Shown one piece after another: positions 35,006 through 43,098 of a stretch of DNA of 64,000 nucleotides. Under the pieces are notes generated by a model, which saw nothing but the letters and a program-made list of their open reading frames with translations, had not been told where the DNA came from and searched no databases. Both the position numbers and the translations under genes were made by a program. Position 1 is the first letter of the stretch, and each line of letters begins with the position of its first letter. Source of the DNA: Mesorhizobium hawassense (GTDB lineage Bacteria > Pseudomonadota > Alphaproteobacteria > Rhizobiales > Rhizobiaceae). Where the stretch lies: positions 186,001 to 250,000 of the forward strand of contig NZ_QMBP01000004.1 of the NCBI RefSeq assembly GCF_003289945.1, in the 5' to 3' direction.

Positions 35006-36618
35006 GCGATATTGGCGAAATCCGCATGCAGGTCATGTGGAACCGGTTGATCTCGGTGGTCGAGGAGCAGGCGCTGACCTTGCTGCGCACCGCCTTCTCG
35101 ACCTCGGTGCGCGAATCCGGCGACCTGTCGGCCGGCGTGTTCGACCCGCGCGGCCAGATGCTGGCGCAGGCGGTCACCGGCACGCCCGGCCACGTCAACA
35201 CCATGGCGGAAGCCGTGCTGCATTTCATGAACGCAATCCCGCGCGAGGAGATGTTCGAAGGCGACACCTATGTCACCAACGACCCCTGGCTCGGCACCGG
35301 CCATCTGCACGACATCACCATGGTGTCGCCATCCTTCCTCAACGGCGAGCTCGTCGCCTTCTTCGCCTGCACGGCGCATGTCGTCGATGTCGGCGGCCGC
35401 GGCTTCGGCGCCGATGGCAAGTCGGTCTATGAGGAAGGCATCCAGATCCCGATCATGAAGTTCGCGGAAAAGGGCAAGGTCAATCTCGATCTCGTCCGCA
35501 TCCTGCGCGCCAATGTCCGCGAACCGAACCAGGTCGTCGGCGATTTCTACTCTTTGGCCGCCTGCAACGAGGTCGGCCACCGCCGCCTCGTCGACATGAT
35601 GAAGGAGATCGGCCTCACCTCGCTCGACGGCCTCGGCGACTTCATCTTCTCGCGCACCCGCGATGCCATGCTCGAACGCATCGCGGCGCTGCCGAAGGGA
35701 AGCTGGTCGAACGAGTTGGTGACCGACGGCTACGACGAGCCCGTGAAGCTGGCGGCGACGGTCTCGGTGCGCGACGATCATGTCGAGGTCGATTTCACCG
35801 GCACCGACCCGATGAGCCGCTGGGGCATCAACTGCCCGATCATCTACAGCAAGGCTTATGCCTGCTACGCGCTGAAATGCATGGTGGCGCCCGACATCCC
35901 CAACAATGCCGCCTCGCTCGCCTTCTTCACCGTCTCGTCGCCCATCAACATCCTGAACGCCGTGCGTCCTGCACCCGTCGCGCTGAGGCATATTTTCGGC
36001 CACATGGTTCCCGATCTGGTGCTGGGCGCGTTCTCCAAGGCGCTGCCCGGAAAGATCCTCGCCGAAGGTGCCGGCGCGCTCTGGAACATCCATATCTCGG
36101 CGCGCCCCGCCGTCGGCGCGTCCGGCCGCCGCGCCGAGGTGCTGATGTTCAACTCCGGCGGCATGGGCGCACGCCCCGAGCTCGACGGTCTGTCGGCGAC
36201 CGCGTTCCCGTCCGGCGTGCACACGATGCCGATCGAAGCGACCGAGCATACCGGCCCGATCGTCATCTGGCGCAAGGAGTTGCGGCCCAACTCCGGCGGC
36301 GACGGCGAATTTCGAGGCGGCCTGGGACAGGTCATCGAGATCGCCGCGACCGACGGTCACGAGTTCGACTTCTCGGCCATGTTCGACCGCGTCAATCATC
36401 CCGCCCACGGCCGCAATGGCGGCAAGCCGGGCGTCGCCGGCGTCGTCAAGCTCGATGACGGCACCAAGATGCGCCCCAAGGGCTGGCAGCATGTGCCGGC
36501 CGGGCGCCGGCTGATCCTCGAGCTGCCGGGCGGCGGCGGCTATGGCGATCCGGCCAAGCGTAGCGCGGCCGCGCGGGCCAATGACCGATCCAAGGGTTAC
36601 ATCACGGAGAACGACTGA
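35002..36618 (+). CDS. hyuB: Hydantoinase/oxoprolinase subunit B
   Basis: A 538-residue HyuB-family protein, identified by ESGDLSAGVFDPRGQMLAQA near the N-terminus, NDPWLGTGHLHDITM, and the C-terminal LPGGGGYGDPAKR. It is the partner of HyuA in ATP-driven cyclic-amide hydrolysis; N-methylhydantoinase and acetophenone carboxylase subunits share the family. Its last base is shared with the start codon of the aminotransferase (TGATG), continuing the coupling. Confidence 0.92.
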   Translation: MSDIGEIRMQVMWNRLISVVEEQALTLLRTAFSTSVRESGDLSAGVFDPRGQMLAQAVTGTPGHVNTMAEAVLHFMNAIPREEMFEGDTYVTNDPWLGTGHLHDITMVSPSFLNGELVAFFACTAHVVDVGGRGFGADGKSVYEEGIQIPIMKFAEKGKVNLDLVRILRANVREPNQVVGDFYSLAACNEVGHRRLVDMMKEIGLTSLDGLGDFIFSRTRDAMLERIAALPKGSWSNELVTDGYDEPVKLAATVSVRDDHVEVDFTGTDPMSRWGINCPIIYSKAYACYALKCMVAPDIPNNAASLAFFTVSSPINILNAVRPAPVALRHIFGHMVPDLVLGAFSKALPGKILAEGAGALWNIHISARPAVGASGRRAEVLMFNSGGMGARPELDGLSATAFPSGVHTMPIEATEHTGPIVIWRKELRPNSGGDGEFRGGLGQVIEIAATDGHEFDFSAMFDRVNHPAHGRNGGKPGVAGVVKLDDGTKMRPKGWQHVPAGRRLILELPGGGGYGDPAKRSAAARANDRSKGYITEND

Positions 36619-37820
36619 TGAGCTATGTTGCCTCGCGCCTGTCGGTGGTGAAACCCTCCGCCTCAATGGCCGCTTCGCAGGCCGCCAAGGCGCTACGCGC
36701 CAAGGGCGTGGACGTGATCGATCTCGGCCTGGGCGAGCCCGATTTCCCGACGCCGCATCACATCATCGATGCCGCTCATTTCGCCGCCAAGGCCGGCCAG
36801 ACGCTCTACACGGCGGCTGCCGGCACGCCTGAGGTGCGCGAAGCCATCGCGGGAAAATTCCGCCGCGAGAACGGGCTGGACTATACGGCCGACGACATCG
36901 TCATCGCCAATGGCGCCAAGCAGATCATCTTCAATGCGCTGATGGCGACGCTGGAGACGGGCGACGAGGCGATCCTGCCGGCGCCCTATTTCGTCTCCTA
37001 TCCGGAGATGGTGAAGCTGCTCGGCGGCGCGCCGGTCGTCGTCGAATGCCCGGAGACCACCGGTTTCCGGCTGACGCCGGCGCTGCTGGAAAAGGCAATC
37101 ACGCCAAGGACGAAGTGGCTCTTCCTCAACATGCCGGGCAACCCCTCCGGCGCGGTCTATTCTCAGTCCGATCTGAAGGCGCTGGGCGCGGTGCTGGCGA
37201 AGCATCCGCAGGTGCTCATCCTGTCCGACGAGATCTACGAGCACATCCTGTTCGACGGGCGCGAGTTCGTCTCGTTCGGCAAGGCCTGTCCCGAGCTCAA
37301 GGACCGCACGCTGATCGTCAACGGCGTCTCGAAATCCTATGCCATGACCGGCTGGCGCGTCGGCTATGCCGCCGGGCCGGCGCCGCTTCTGAAGGCAATG
37401 TCGACGATCCAGAGCCAGTCCTGCACCTCGGTGTGCTCGATCGCTCAGGCCGCGACCGTCGCAGCACTCAACGGCCCACAGGACGAGGTCGGGCGTTTTC
37501 GTCAGGCTTTCGAGAGGCGCCGCGACCTGGTCGTCGACGGCATCCGCAAGATCAACGGCCTGACGCTGTCGCCGCCGGATGGCGCCTTCTACGCCTATAT
37601 CGGCTGCGCCAGCCTGATCGGCCGCAAGACGCCCAAGGGCGTCGTGCTCGACGACGACGCGGCCGTATCGAACTATCTTCTCAACGAAGGCCGGGTGGCG
37701 TCAGTGCCCGGCGTCGCCTATGGACTGTCACCCTATTTCCGCATCTCGACCGCGACCAGCGAAGAGGTGCTGACCGAGGCGATCTCGCGGATCAACGCCG
37801 CCGTCGCGCAAGTGGAGTAA
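36618..37820 (+). CDS. Class I/II PLP aminotransferase (aspartate aminotransferase-like)
   Basis: A 400-residue fold type I aminotransferase of the I-gamma type. Schiff-base Lys239 is in NGVSKSYAMTGWRVGY, with NMPGNPSGAVYS and the PLP Asp in LSDEIYEH. It transfers an amino group between an amino acid and a 2-oxo acid. In this operon it could supply or use the 2-oxo acid handled by the ThDP enzyme after ring opening by HyuAB; this order is speculative. Confidence 0.9.
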   Translation: MSYVASRLSVVKPSASMAASQAAKALRAKGVDVIDLGLGEPDFPTPHHIIDAAHFAAKAGQTLYTAAAGTPEVREAIAGKFRRENGLDYTADDIVIANGAKQIIFNALMATLETGDEAILPAPYFVSYPEMVKLLGGAPVVVECPETTGFRLTPALLEKAITPRTKWLFLNMPGNPSGAVYSQSDLKALGAVLAKHPQVLILSDEIYEHILFDGREFVSFGKACPELKDRTLIVNGVSKSYAMTGWRVGYAAGPAPLLKAMSTIQSQSCTSVCSIAQAATVAALNGPQDEVGRFRQAFERRRDLVVDGIRKINGLTLSPPDGAFYAYIGCASLIGRKTPKGVVLDDDAAVSNYLLNEGRVASVPGVAYGLSPYFRISTATSEEVLTEAISRINAAVAQVE

Positions 37821-37823
37821 AGC

Positions 37824-38639
37824 ATGCCGCATTACGAACGTATCCTGATCACCGGCGCCGCCGGCCGGCTCGGCTCGGAGCTGCGCAAAGGGCTGGTGCC
37901 GCTAGCCAAAAAAATTCGTCTGGCGGGGCGCCAACCGTTTGGTGATCTTGCGCCGCACGAGGAGGAAGCGATCTTCGACCTCGCCGACATGGAAGCGACG
38001 ATCGCAGCGACCAAGGATTGCGACGGGATCGTGCATTTCGGCGGCGCGCCGCTCGAATGCGAGTGGCAGACCATCCTCGATTCCAGCATCCGCGGCTCCT
38101 ACCACATCTATGAAGGCGCCCGGAAACACGGCGTGAAGCGCGTCATCTACGCCTCGTCGGTGCATGCCATCGGCTATCACGAGATCGAGGCGCATATCGG
38201 TGTCGACGCACCGGTGCGTCCCGACAGCCTCTATGGCGTGTCGAAGAATTTCGTCGAGAGCCTCAGCCGGCTCTATTGGGACAAGTTCGGCATCGAGACG
38301 GTGTGCCTGCGCATCTTCTCGTCTTTCCCCGAACCGGCCGACCGCCGCATGCTGTGGTCGTACCTCTCCTTCGCCGACTGCGTGCGCCTGGTCGAGGCAT
38401 CGCTGACCGCGCCGCGCGTCGGCCACACGATCTCCTTCGGCATCTCCGACAACAAGCTGAAGATGGTCGACAACAGTGGCGCCGACCACCTTGGATTCAT
38501 CCCGCAGGACAGCGCCGAGCCGTTCCGCGCCGCCGTCGAGGCGAAGACCCCTGCTCCCGACCCGAAGAAGCCTTCGGTGAAATATCTCGGCGGCTGGTTC
38601 TGCGAACTCGGCCACCCGGACGACAAGCCGGCCGAATAG
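37824..38639 (+). CDS. udh: Uronate dehydrogenase-like NAD-dependent epimerase/dehydratase family protein
   Basis: A 271-residue extended SDR. ITGAAGRLGSELR binds NAD; the catalytic set is Ser111/Ser112 (YASSVHAIGY), Tyr137 and Lys141 (LYGVSKNF). The overall pattern, including DGIVHFGG, PVRPDSLYGVSK and a short C-terminal end with TPAPDPKKPSV, closely resembles Agrobacterium uronate dehydrogenase, which oxidises galacturonate or glucuronate to the aldarolactone. It starts 3 bases after the aminotransferase. Why a uronate-type enzyme ends a hydantoinase operon is unclear, so the substrate may differ. Confidence 0.8.
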   Translation: MPHYERILITGAAGRLGSELRKGLVPLAKKIRLAGRQPFGDLAPHEEEAIFDLADMEATIAATKDCDGIVHFGGAPLECEWQTILDSSIRGSYHIYEGARKHGVKRVIYASSVHAIGYHEIEAHIGVDAPVRPDSLYGVSKNFVESLSRLYWDKFGIETVCLRIFSSFPEPADRRMLWSYLSFADCVRLVEASLTAPRVGHTISFGISDNKLKMVDNSGADHLGFIPQDSAEPFRAAVEAKTPAPDPKKPSVKYLGGWFCELGHPDDKPAE

Positions 38640-38647
38640 CGTGGCAC

Positions 38648-39625
38648 TCAGCCAACGGGAGGCAGGCTGTCCTCGAGGAAACGATGCCAGGCGCCGCCGA
38701 GCACAAGCGCGGTTTCGCCCTTGCCGAAGCCAGCTGACAGAAGGCCCTCCGAAAGCCCGGGGAAATCGAGATTCGATCCGAACCAGGACGGCTGCGCCGG
38801 AAAGCTGGCGGCCGCCTGGATGTCCCGGGTCCAGCGGCCCTCGCGCATCCAGCGCACGACGCCGTCGGGCTGGTCCTGGCAGAGATCCGAGCCGATGCCG
38901 AGATGCCCCGCTCCCATGATTTCAGCCGCTTCCTTGGCCATGTTGCCAAATTGATTGAGCGTCGTGTCCGAACCGTTCGGAAGATGCAGCGGATAGAGCG
39001 AAAGGCCGAGCAGTCCCTCTTTCACGCTCAGCGCCTTCAGGACGGCCTTAGATACATTGCGGTTGCTGTCGCGCAGCCAGCGCGGGTTGGCGTGGCTGAT
39101 GACCACGGGCCGCTGCGAGAGCGCGATCGTTTCCAGCGCGGTCCGCTCGCCGGCATGCGACAGATCAATGATCATGCCGAGACGGTTCATTTCGGCGATC
39201 GCCGCGCGCCCCATGCGCGTGACGCCGCTGTCCTCCTTCTCCATCCAGCCGCAGCCGAGCAGCGACTGGTTGTTGTAGGTGAGTTGCATGAAGCGGATGC
39301 CGAGATCGAAAAGCATCTCGATCAGGCCGATATCGTCTTCCATCGGCATCGGGTTCTGCAGCCCGAGGAAAATAGCCGTTCGGTTCGTGGCCCGCGCCCG
39401 CGCGATGTCGCCGCTGTCGCGCGCCAGAAGGATCAGGTCCTCATTGTCGCGGAAGCGTGTCCGCCAATCGACGAGATGGCGCACGGTCTCGCGAAAACCT
39501 TCGTGATAGCCGACGGTGGCGTGGACCGCGGTCAGCCCGCCCTGGCGCATCTCCTCGAAAATCGCGCGCGACCAGTTGCAGTATTGCAGCCCGTCGATCA
39601 GCACTCGAGGCGCGTCGCTGGTCAT
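38648..39625 (-). CDS. Renal dipeptidase (M19) family protein with incomplete metal site
   Basis: A 325-residue TIM-barrel protein of the M19 membrane dipeptidase family. The two late metal-ligand histidines are recognisable (IDLSHAG, VVISHAN). The N-terminal HxD ligand pair of true dipeptidases is replaced (IDGLQYCNW), and the bridging Glu position reads GLQNPM. So only one metal, or a different reaction, is likely. No signal peptide is seen, so it is cytoplasmic. It overlaps the aldehyde dehydrogenase gene upstream on the same strand by 4 bases (ATGA), so the two are coupled. Confidence 0.82.
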   Translation of the reverse strand: MTSDAPRVLIDGLQYCNWSRAIFEEMRQGGLTAVHATVGYHEGFRETVRHLVDWRTRFRDNEDLILLARDSGDIARARATNRTAIFLGLQNPMPMEDDIGLIEMLFDLGIRFMQLTYNNQSLLGCGWMEKEDSGVTRMGRAAIAEMNRLGMIIDLSHAGERTALETIALSQRPVVISHANPRWLRDSNRNVSKAVLKALSVKEGLLGLSLYPLHLPNGSDTTLNQFGNMAKEAAEIMGAGHLGIGSDLCQDQPDGVVRWMREGRWTRDIQAAASFPAQPSWFGSNLDFPGLSEGLLSAGFGKGETALVLGGAWHRFLEDSLPPVG

Positions 39626-41070
39626 TCGGGCGCGCCCGCGTGGATGTAGGACGTCTTGACCTGGGTGTAGAACTCAGCCGCCGAGCGCCCCTGCTCGCGT
39701 GGACCGTAGCTGGAGCCGCGGACGCCGCCGAACGGCACGTGATAGTCTGTCCCGGCGGTGGCCAGGTTGACCATGACGCAGCCCGAGCGCGAGGCGTGGC
39801 GGAATTTCGTCGCGCGCGCCAACGAGCGCGTGGCGATCCCCGCCGTCAGCCCATAGGGCGTATCGTTGGCAAGCAGGATCGCCTCTTCGAGATCGTCGGC
39901 TTGAATGACGCAGGTGATCGGCGCGAACATCTCCTCCTGGTTGATGCGCATGCGCGAGCGCCCGTTGAGAAACACGGCGGGCGCCATGTAGTGCCCCTTG
40001 TGCGCAAGGTCGAGCGCCTCGCCGCCCGTCGCAAGCTCGGCGCGTTCGCTTTTGCCGAGCGCCACATAGTCGAGATTGGCGGCGAGCTGTTCGGCGCTGA
40101 CGACCGGCCCCATCTGGACCCCGGCCTCCAGGGCATGGCCAACCTTCAGCGCCTTGGTCTTCGCCAAGAACTTCTCGACGAAGGCATCATGCACAGGCCG
40201 GTGCACGATCAGCCGGGACGACGCCGTGCATTTCTGTCCGGTGCCGCCAAAGGCGCCGTTCACGGCCAAATCGACCGCGCGATCGAGGTCGGAATCGTCC
40301 ATGACCACGAACGGATTCTTCGACCCCATTTCGAGCTGCAGCTTCACGAAGCGTGCGGCGGCCAGCGCCGCGATCCCGGAGCCGACGGCGCCGGAGCCGG
40401 TGAAGCTCAGGCCCTGGATATCGGCATTGGCGGCGAGCTCGCGGCCGATCGTCGAGCCCGATCCCATCACCAGATTGAACAGGCCTTTCGGGATCGCCTG
40501 CCGGCTGATGATCTCGGCCAGCGCCCAGGCGCTGGCCGGCGTGACGCTGGCCGGCTTCCAGACCACCGCATTGCCGAAGGCCAGCGCCGGCGCGATCTTC
40601 CACGACGCGGTGGCGATGGGGAAATTCCAGGGCGAAATGATCGCCACGACGCCGAGCGGCTCGCGCTCGATCACCACATCCACGCCGGCCCTGACGGAGT
40701 CGGCCGAGCCGCCCAGATTACGCAGCGCCTCTGCGGCGAAATAGGTGAAGAACTGTCCGGCGCGATAAACCTCGCCGACGCCCTCCGGAAGGGTCTTGCC
40801 CTCCTCGCGCGACAAAAGTTCACCAAGTTCCTTCGAGCGCGCCATCAATTCGCGTCCGACGGCATCGAGGACGGCGGCCCGCGCTTCGAGGCCGGCCGCC
40901 GCCCATTCCCGCTGCGCGCTTTGCGCCGCCGCCACGGCGTCATGGATGTCGGATGGTCGCGCCTGGGCGAAGCGCCCGACAATGTCGGTGACGTCCGATG
41001 GGTTGACGTCCTCGACCCAGTCGGCGCCATCGCGCCACTCGCCCGCAATGAAGTTCTGACCGTTCAGCAT
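39622..41070 (-). CDS. Aldehyde dehydrogenase, 2-oxoglutarate semialdehyde / succinate semialdehyde type
   Basis: A 482-residue ALDH with Cys281 (GQKCTASSRLIV), Glu247 (QLEMGSKNP) and SPWNFPIA. The length and GQKCTASSR wording are typical of the 2-oxoglutaric semialdehyde dehydrogenases used in hydroxyproline, arabinose and glucarate catabolism. It could finish the hydroxyproline-like route encoded at 14.5-17.9 kb or serve the uronate/hydantoinase operon next door. It is the promoter-proximal gene of a two-gene minus-strand operon with the M19 protein, divergent from a LysR gene. Confidence 0.85.
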   Translation of the reverse strand: MLNGQNFIAGEWRDGADWVEDVNPSDVTDIVGRFAQARPSDIHDAVAAAQSAQREWAAAGLEARAAVLDAVGRELMARSKELGELLSREEGKTLPEGVGEVYRAGQFFTYFAAEALRNLGGSADSVRAGVDVVIEREPLGVVAIISPWNFPIATASWKIAPALAFGNAVVWKPASVTPASAWALAEIISRQAIPKGLFNLVMGSGSTIGRELAANADIQGLSFTGSGAVGSGIAALAAARFVKLQLEMGSKNPFVVMDDSDLDRAVDLAVNGAFGGTGQKCTASSRLIVHRPVHDAFVEKFLAKTKALKVGHALEAGVQMGPVVSAEQLAANLDYVALGKSERAELATGGEALDLAHKGHYMAPAVFLNGRSRMRINQEEMFAPITCVIQADDLEEAILLANDTPYGLTAGIATRSLARATKFRHASRSGCVMVNLATAGTDYHVPFGGVRGSSYGPREQGRSAAEFYTQVKTSYIHAGAPE

Positions 41071-41119
41071 CCTGTTCGACCTGCATCAATTCGGTTGACA
41101 TGACCTAACCAATGCTGTG

Positions 41120-41139
41120 AATTTCAATCAAGCTAAATT
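41120..41139. promoter_or_regulatory. Candidate LysR-type binding site in a divergent promoter region
   Basis: AATTT (41120-41124) and AAATT (41135-41139) are perfect 5-base arms around 10 bases, in an AT-rich patch between the aldehyde dehydrogenase start (41070, minus) and the LysR start (41170, plus). Position and symmetry fit an LTTR autoregulatory box. Confidence 0.5.
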
Positions 41140-41169
41140 TTTGGCACAAACGTTCAGGCAAGCTTAACA

Positions 41170-42078
41170 GTGACGAAAACCATCAGCCTGACCGGCATGC
41201 GCAGCTTCGTCGCCGTCTGCGAAACCGGCGGCGTGCGCGCCGCAGCGGATCAGATCGGCCGCACGCCGTCGGCCGTGTCGATGACCTTGAAGCAGCTCGA
41301 AGACGATATCGGCGCGCCGCTGTTCGAGAGCGAGCGCAAGGGCGCGCTTTCGCCGGTCGGCCGCATCGTGCTCGACGAGGCGCGCGCCATGATCGCGCAT
41401 TATGATCGCGCCTGTCTGGCGATGACGAGCTATGCGGCGGACCTGCAGGGCCGCTGCGACGTGGCAAGCGTGCCTTCGGTCGCCGTGACCTTGCTGCCGC
41501 GCGCCATCGCCCAGCTTCGCGCCGAGGGCGGCAGGTTCGACATCCATGTTCGCGACAGCGATTCCAACGCCATCGTCGAGGCGGTCGAAAACGGCATGGT
41601 CGAGGTCGGTCTGTGCGTGCTCGCCAGCAAGCGGCCGCAGCTCAGTTTCGAGCCATTGTTCCACGAACCGCTGGATTTCGTCTGCCCGGTCGATCATCCT
41701 TTGGCGAAATCGAAGCGTCCGTTGAAATGGGCGCAGCTGGAAGGTGAGAGCTTCATCCGCAATGGCGCGGCAGCGGCGCTCGGGCTTGCCGAGATCGAGG
41801 CGCTTGCCGCCGGCTCGAAACTCACCGCGACCAATGTGAGCTCCAATCTGGCGATGGTCGAGGCCGGGCTCGGCGTCACCATCCTGCCCCGGCTCTGCCG
41901 CTGGAAATGCAGCCACGCCGTGCGCTTCGTTCCGCTTGCCGATCCGCGCTCGAGCCGCACGGTCGGCTGGATCGCCAAGGAGGGCCGGAACCTGCAGCCG
42001 GCATCGCTGCGATTCATCGAATGCATGCGCCTGCAGACGCGGGCCGGAGAAGGAGAGTTCGGCTATGCGACTGCCTGA
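41170..42078 (+). CDS. LysR-family regulator
   Basis: A 302-residue LTTR starting at GTG 41170. The HTH is at about residues 6-45 (LTGMRSFVAVCETGGVR, then AADQIGRTPSAVSMTLKQLE), with an effector domain to the end. It is divergent from the aldehyde dehydrogenase/M19 pair and 15 bases ahead of the LDH2-family gene, so it may control both directions. Confidence 0.88.
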   Translation: MTKTISLTGMRSFVAVCETGGVRAAADQIGRTPSAVSMTLKQLEDDIGAPLFESERKGALSPVGRIVLDEARAMIAHYDRACLAMTSYAADLQGRCDVASVPSVAVTLLPRAIAQLRAEGGRFDIHVRDSDSNAIVEAVENGMVEVGLCVLASKRPQLSFEPLFHEPLDFVCPVDHPLAKSKRPLKWAQLEGESFIRNGAAAALGLAEIEALAAGSKLTATNVSSNLAMVEAGLGVTILPRLCRWKCSHAVRFVPLADPRSSRTVGWIAKEGRNLQPASLRFIECMRLQTRAGEGEFGYATA

Positions 42079-42093
42079 CGGGTGGATGACCAG

Positions 42094-43098
42094 ATGCCGC
42101 GCCTGACGCAAGCCCGGATCGAGACACTCGCCCGCGCGGCCCTGATGCGCCACGGCGCCAGCGGGGCGCAGGCCGATGCCTTGGCAGCGGGCATCGCGGC
42201 GGCCGAACGCGACGGGCTGAAGTCGCACGGCCTGATGTATCTGCCGACCTATTGCGAGCATCTGACCTGCGGCAAGGTTCTGGGGTTGGCGGAGCCCAGC
42301 CTGACGCGGCCGGCGCCGGCGGTTCTCGCCGTCGATGCCGGCAACGGCTTTGCCCATGCGGCCATCGCCACCGGCCTGCCGCCGCTGATCGAGGCGGCCC
42401 GCTCGCAAGGCGTGGCGGCGCTCGCCATCCGCAACTCCTACAATTGCGGCGCGCTCGGCTATCACACCGAACGCATCGCTCAGGCTGGCCTGGTCGGGCT
42501 GGGGTTCACCAACGCGCCGGCGTCGATCGCGCCCTGGGGTGGCCGCAAGGCGGCCGTCGGCACCAATCCCTGGTCGCTGGCGGTTCCCGACGGACAAGGT
42601 GGCGCGAAGTTCGTCATAGACCAGAGCGCCAGCGTCGTCGCCAAGAGTGAAGTCATCAAGCGCGCCCGCGCCGGCGAGCCGATCCCCCCCGGCTGGGCCT
42701 TCGACGCGAGCGGCGAAACGACCACCGACGCGAGCGAAGCGCTGAAAGGCACGATGGCGCCGGCGGGCGGCTACAAGGGCGTCGGCTCCGCCCTTCTGGT
42801 GGAAATCTTCGCCGCGTGCTTGACGGGCGCCAATCCCGGGCTTGTCGCCAGCCCGTTCTCCGGCACGACCGGAGGGCCGCCTGGAACCGGCCAGTTCTTC
42901 CTGGCGGTCGCGCCGGACGCGACTTCGGCGGGCGCGTTCGCGGGCAATCTCGAAATCGTCGCCGGCGCCTTCACCGGCGAAGCGAGGCTTCCAGGCACGA
43001 AGCGTTTCGGCACGCGCGAGCGCAGCGCAGTCGAAGGCATCGAGGTGGCGGCTGAAACGCTTGCCACCTTGGAGAAGCTCGCAGGGACCACGGCATGA
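42094..43098 (+). CDS. LDH2/MDH2-family NAD(P)-dependent oxidoreductase
   Basis: A 334-residue protein of the malate/L-lactate dehydrogenase 2 family. I chose ATG 42094 because GGGTGG precedes it; GTG 42082 would add 4 residues. The catalytic His is in the KSHGLMYLP motif, and RNSYNCGALGYHTERIA and GTNPWSLAVP are family signatures. Members reduce 2-oxo acids or cyclic imines (ureidoglycolate, delta1-piperideine-2-carboxylate, N-methyl amino acid synthesis). It starts the operon that continues with the unknown 548-residue protein (ATGA overlap). Confidence 0.87.
   Translation: MPRLTQARIETLARAALMRHGASGAQADALAAGIAAAERDGLKSHGLMYLPTYCEHLTCGKVLGLAEPSLTRPAPAVLAVDAGNGFAHAAIATGLPPLIEAARSQGVAALAIRNSYNCGALGYHTERIAQAGLVGLGFTNAPASIAPWGGRKAAVGTNPWSLAVPDGQGGAKFVIDQSASVVAKSEVIKRARAGEPIPPGWAFDASGETTTDASEALKGTMAPAGGYKGVGSALLVEIFAACLTGANPGLVASPFSGTTGGPPGTGQFFLAVAPDATSAGAFAGNLEIVAGAFTGEARLPGTKRFGTRERSAVEGIEVAAETLATLEKLAGTTA

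Noticed and set aside
34843..36666. A 607-codon open frame antisense to hyuB, and similar long antisense frames over hyuA, the 548-residue gene and the aldehyde dehydrogenases
   Set aside because: They run exactly opposite well-identified genes, in the frame that high-GC codon use keeps open, and lack ribosome sites and motifs.
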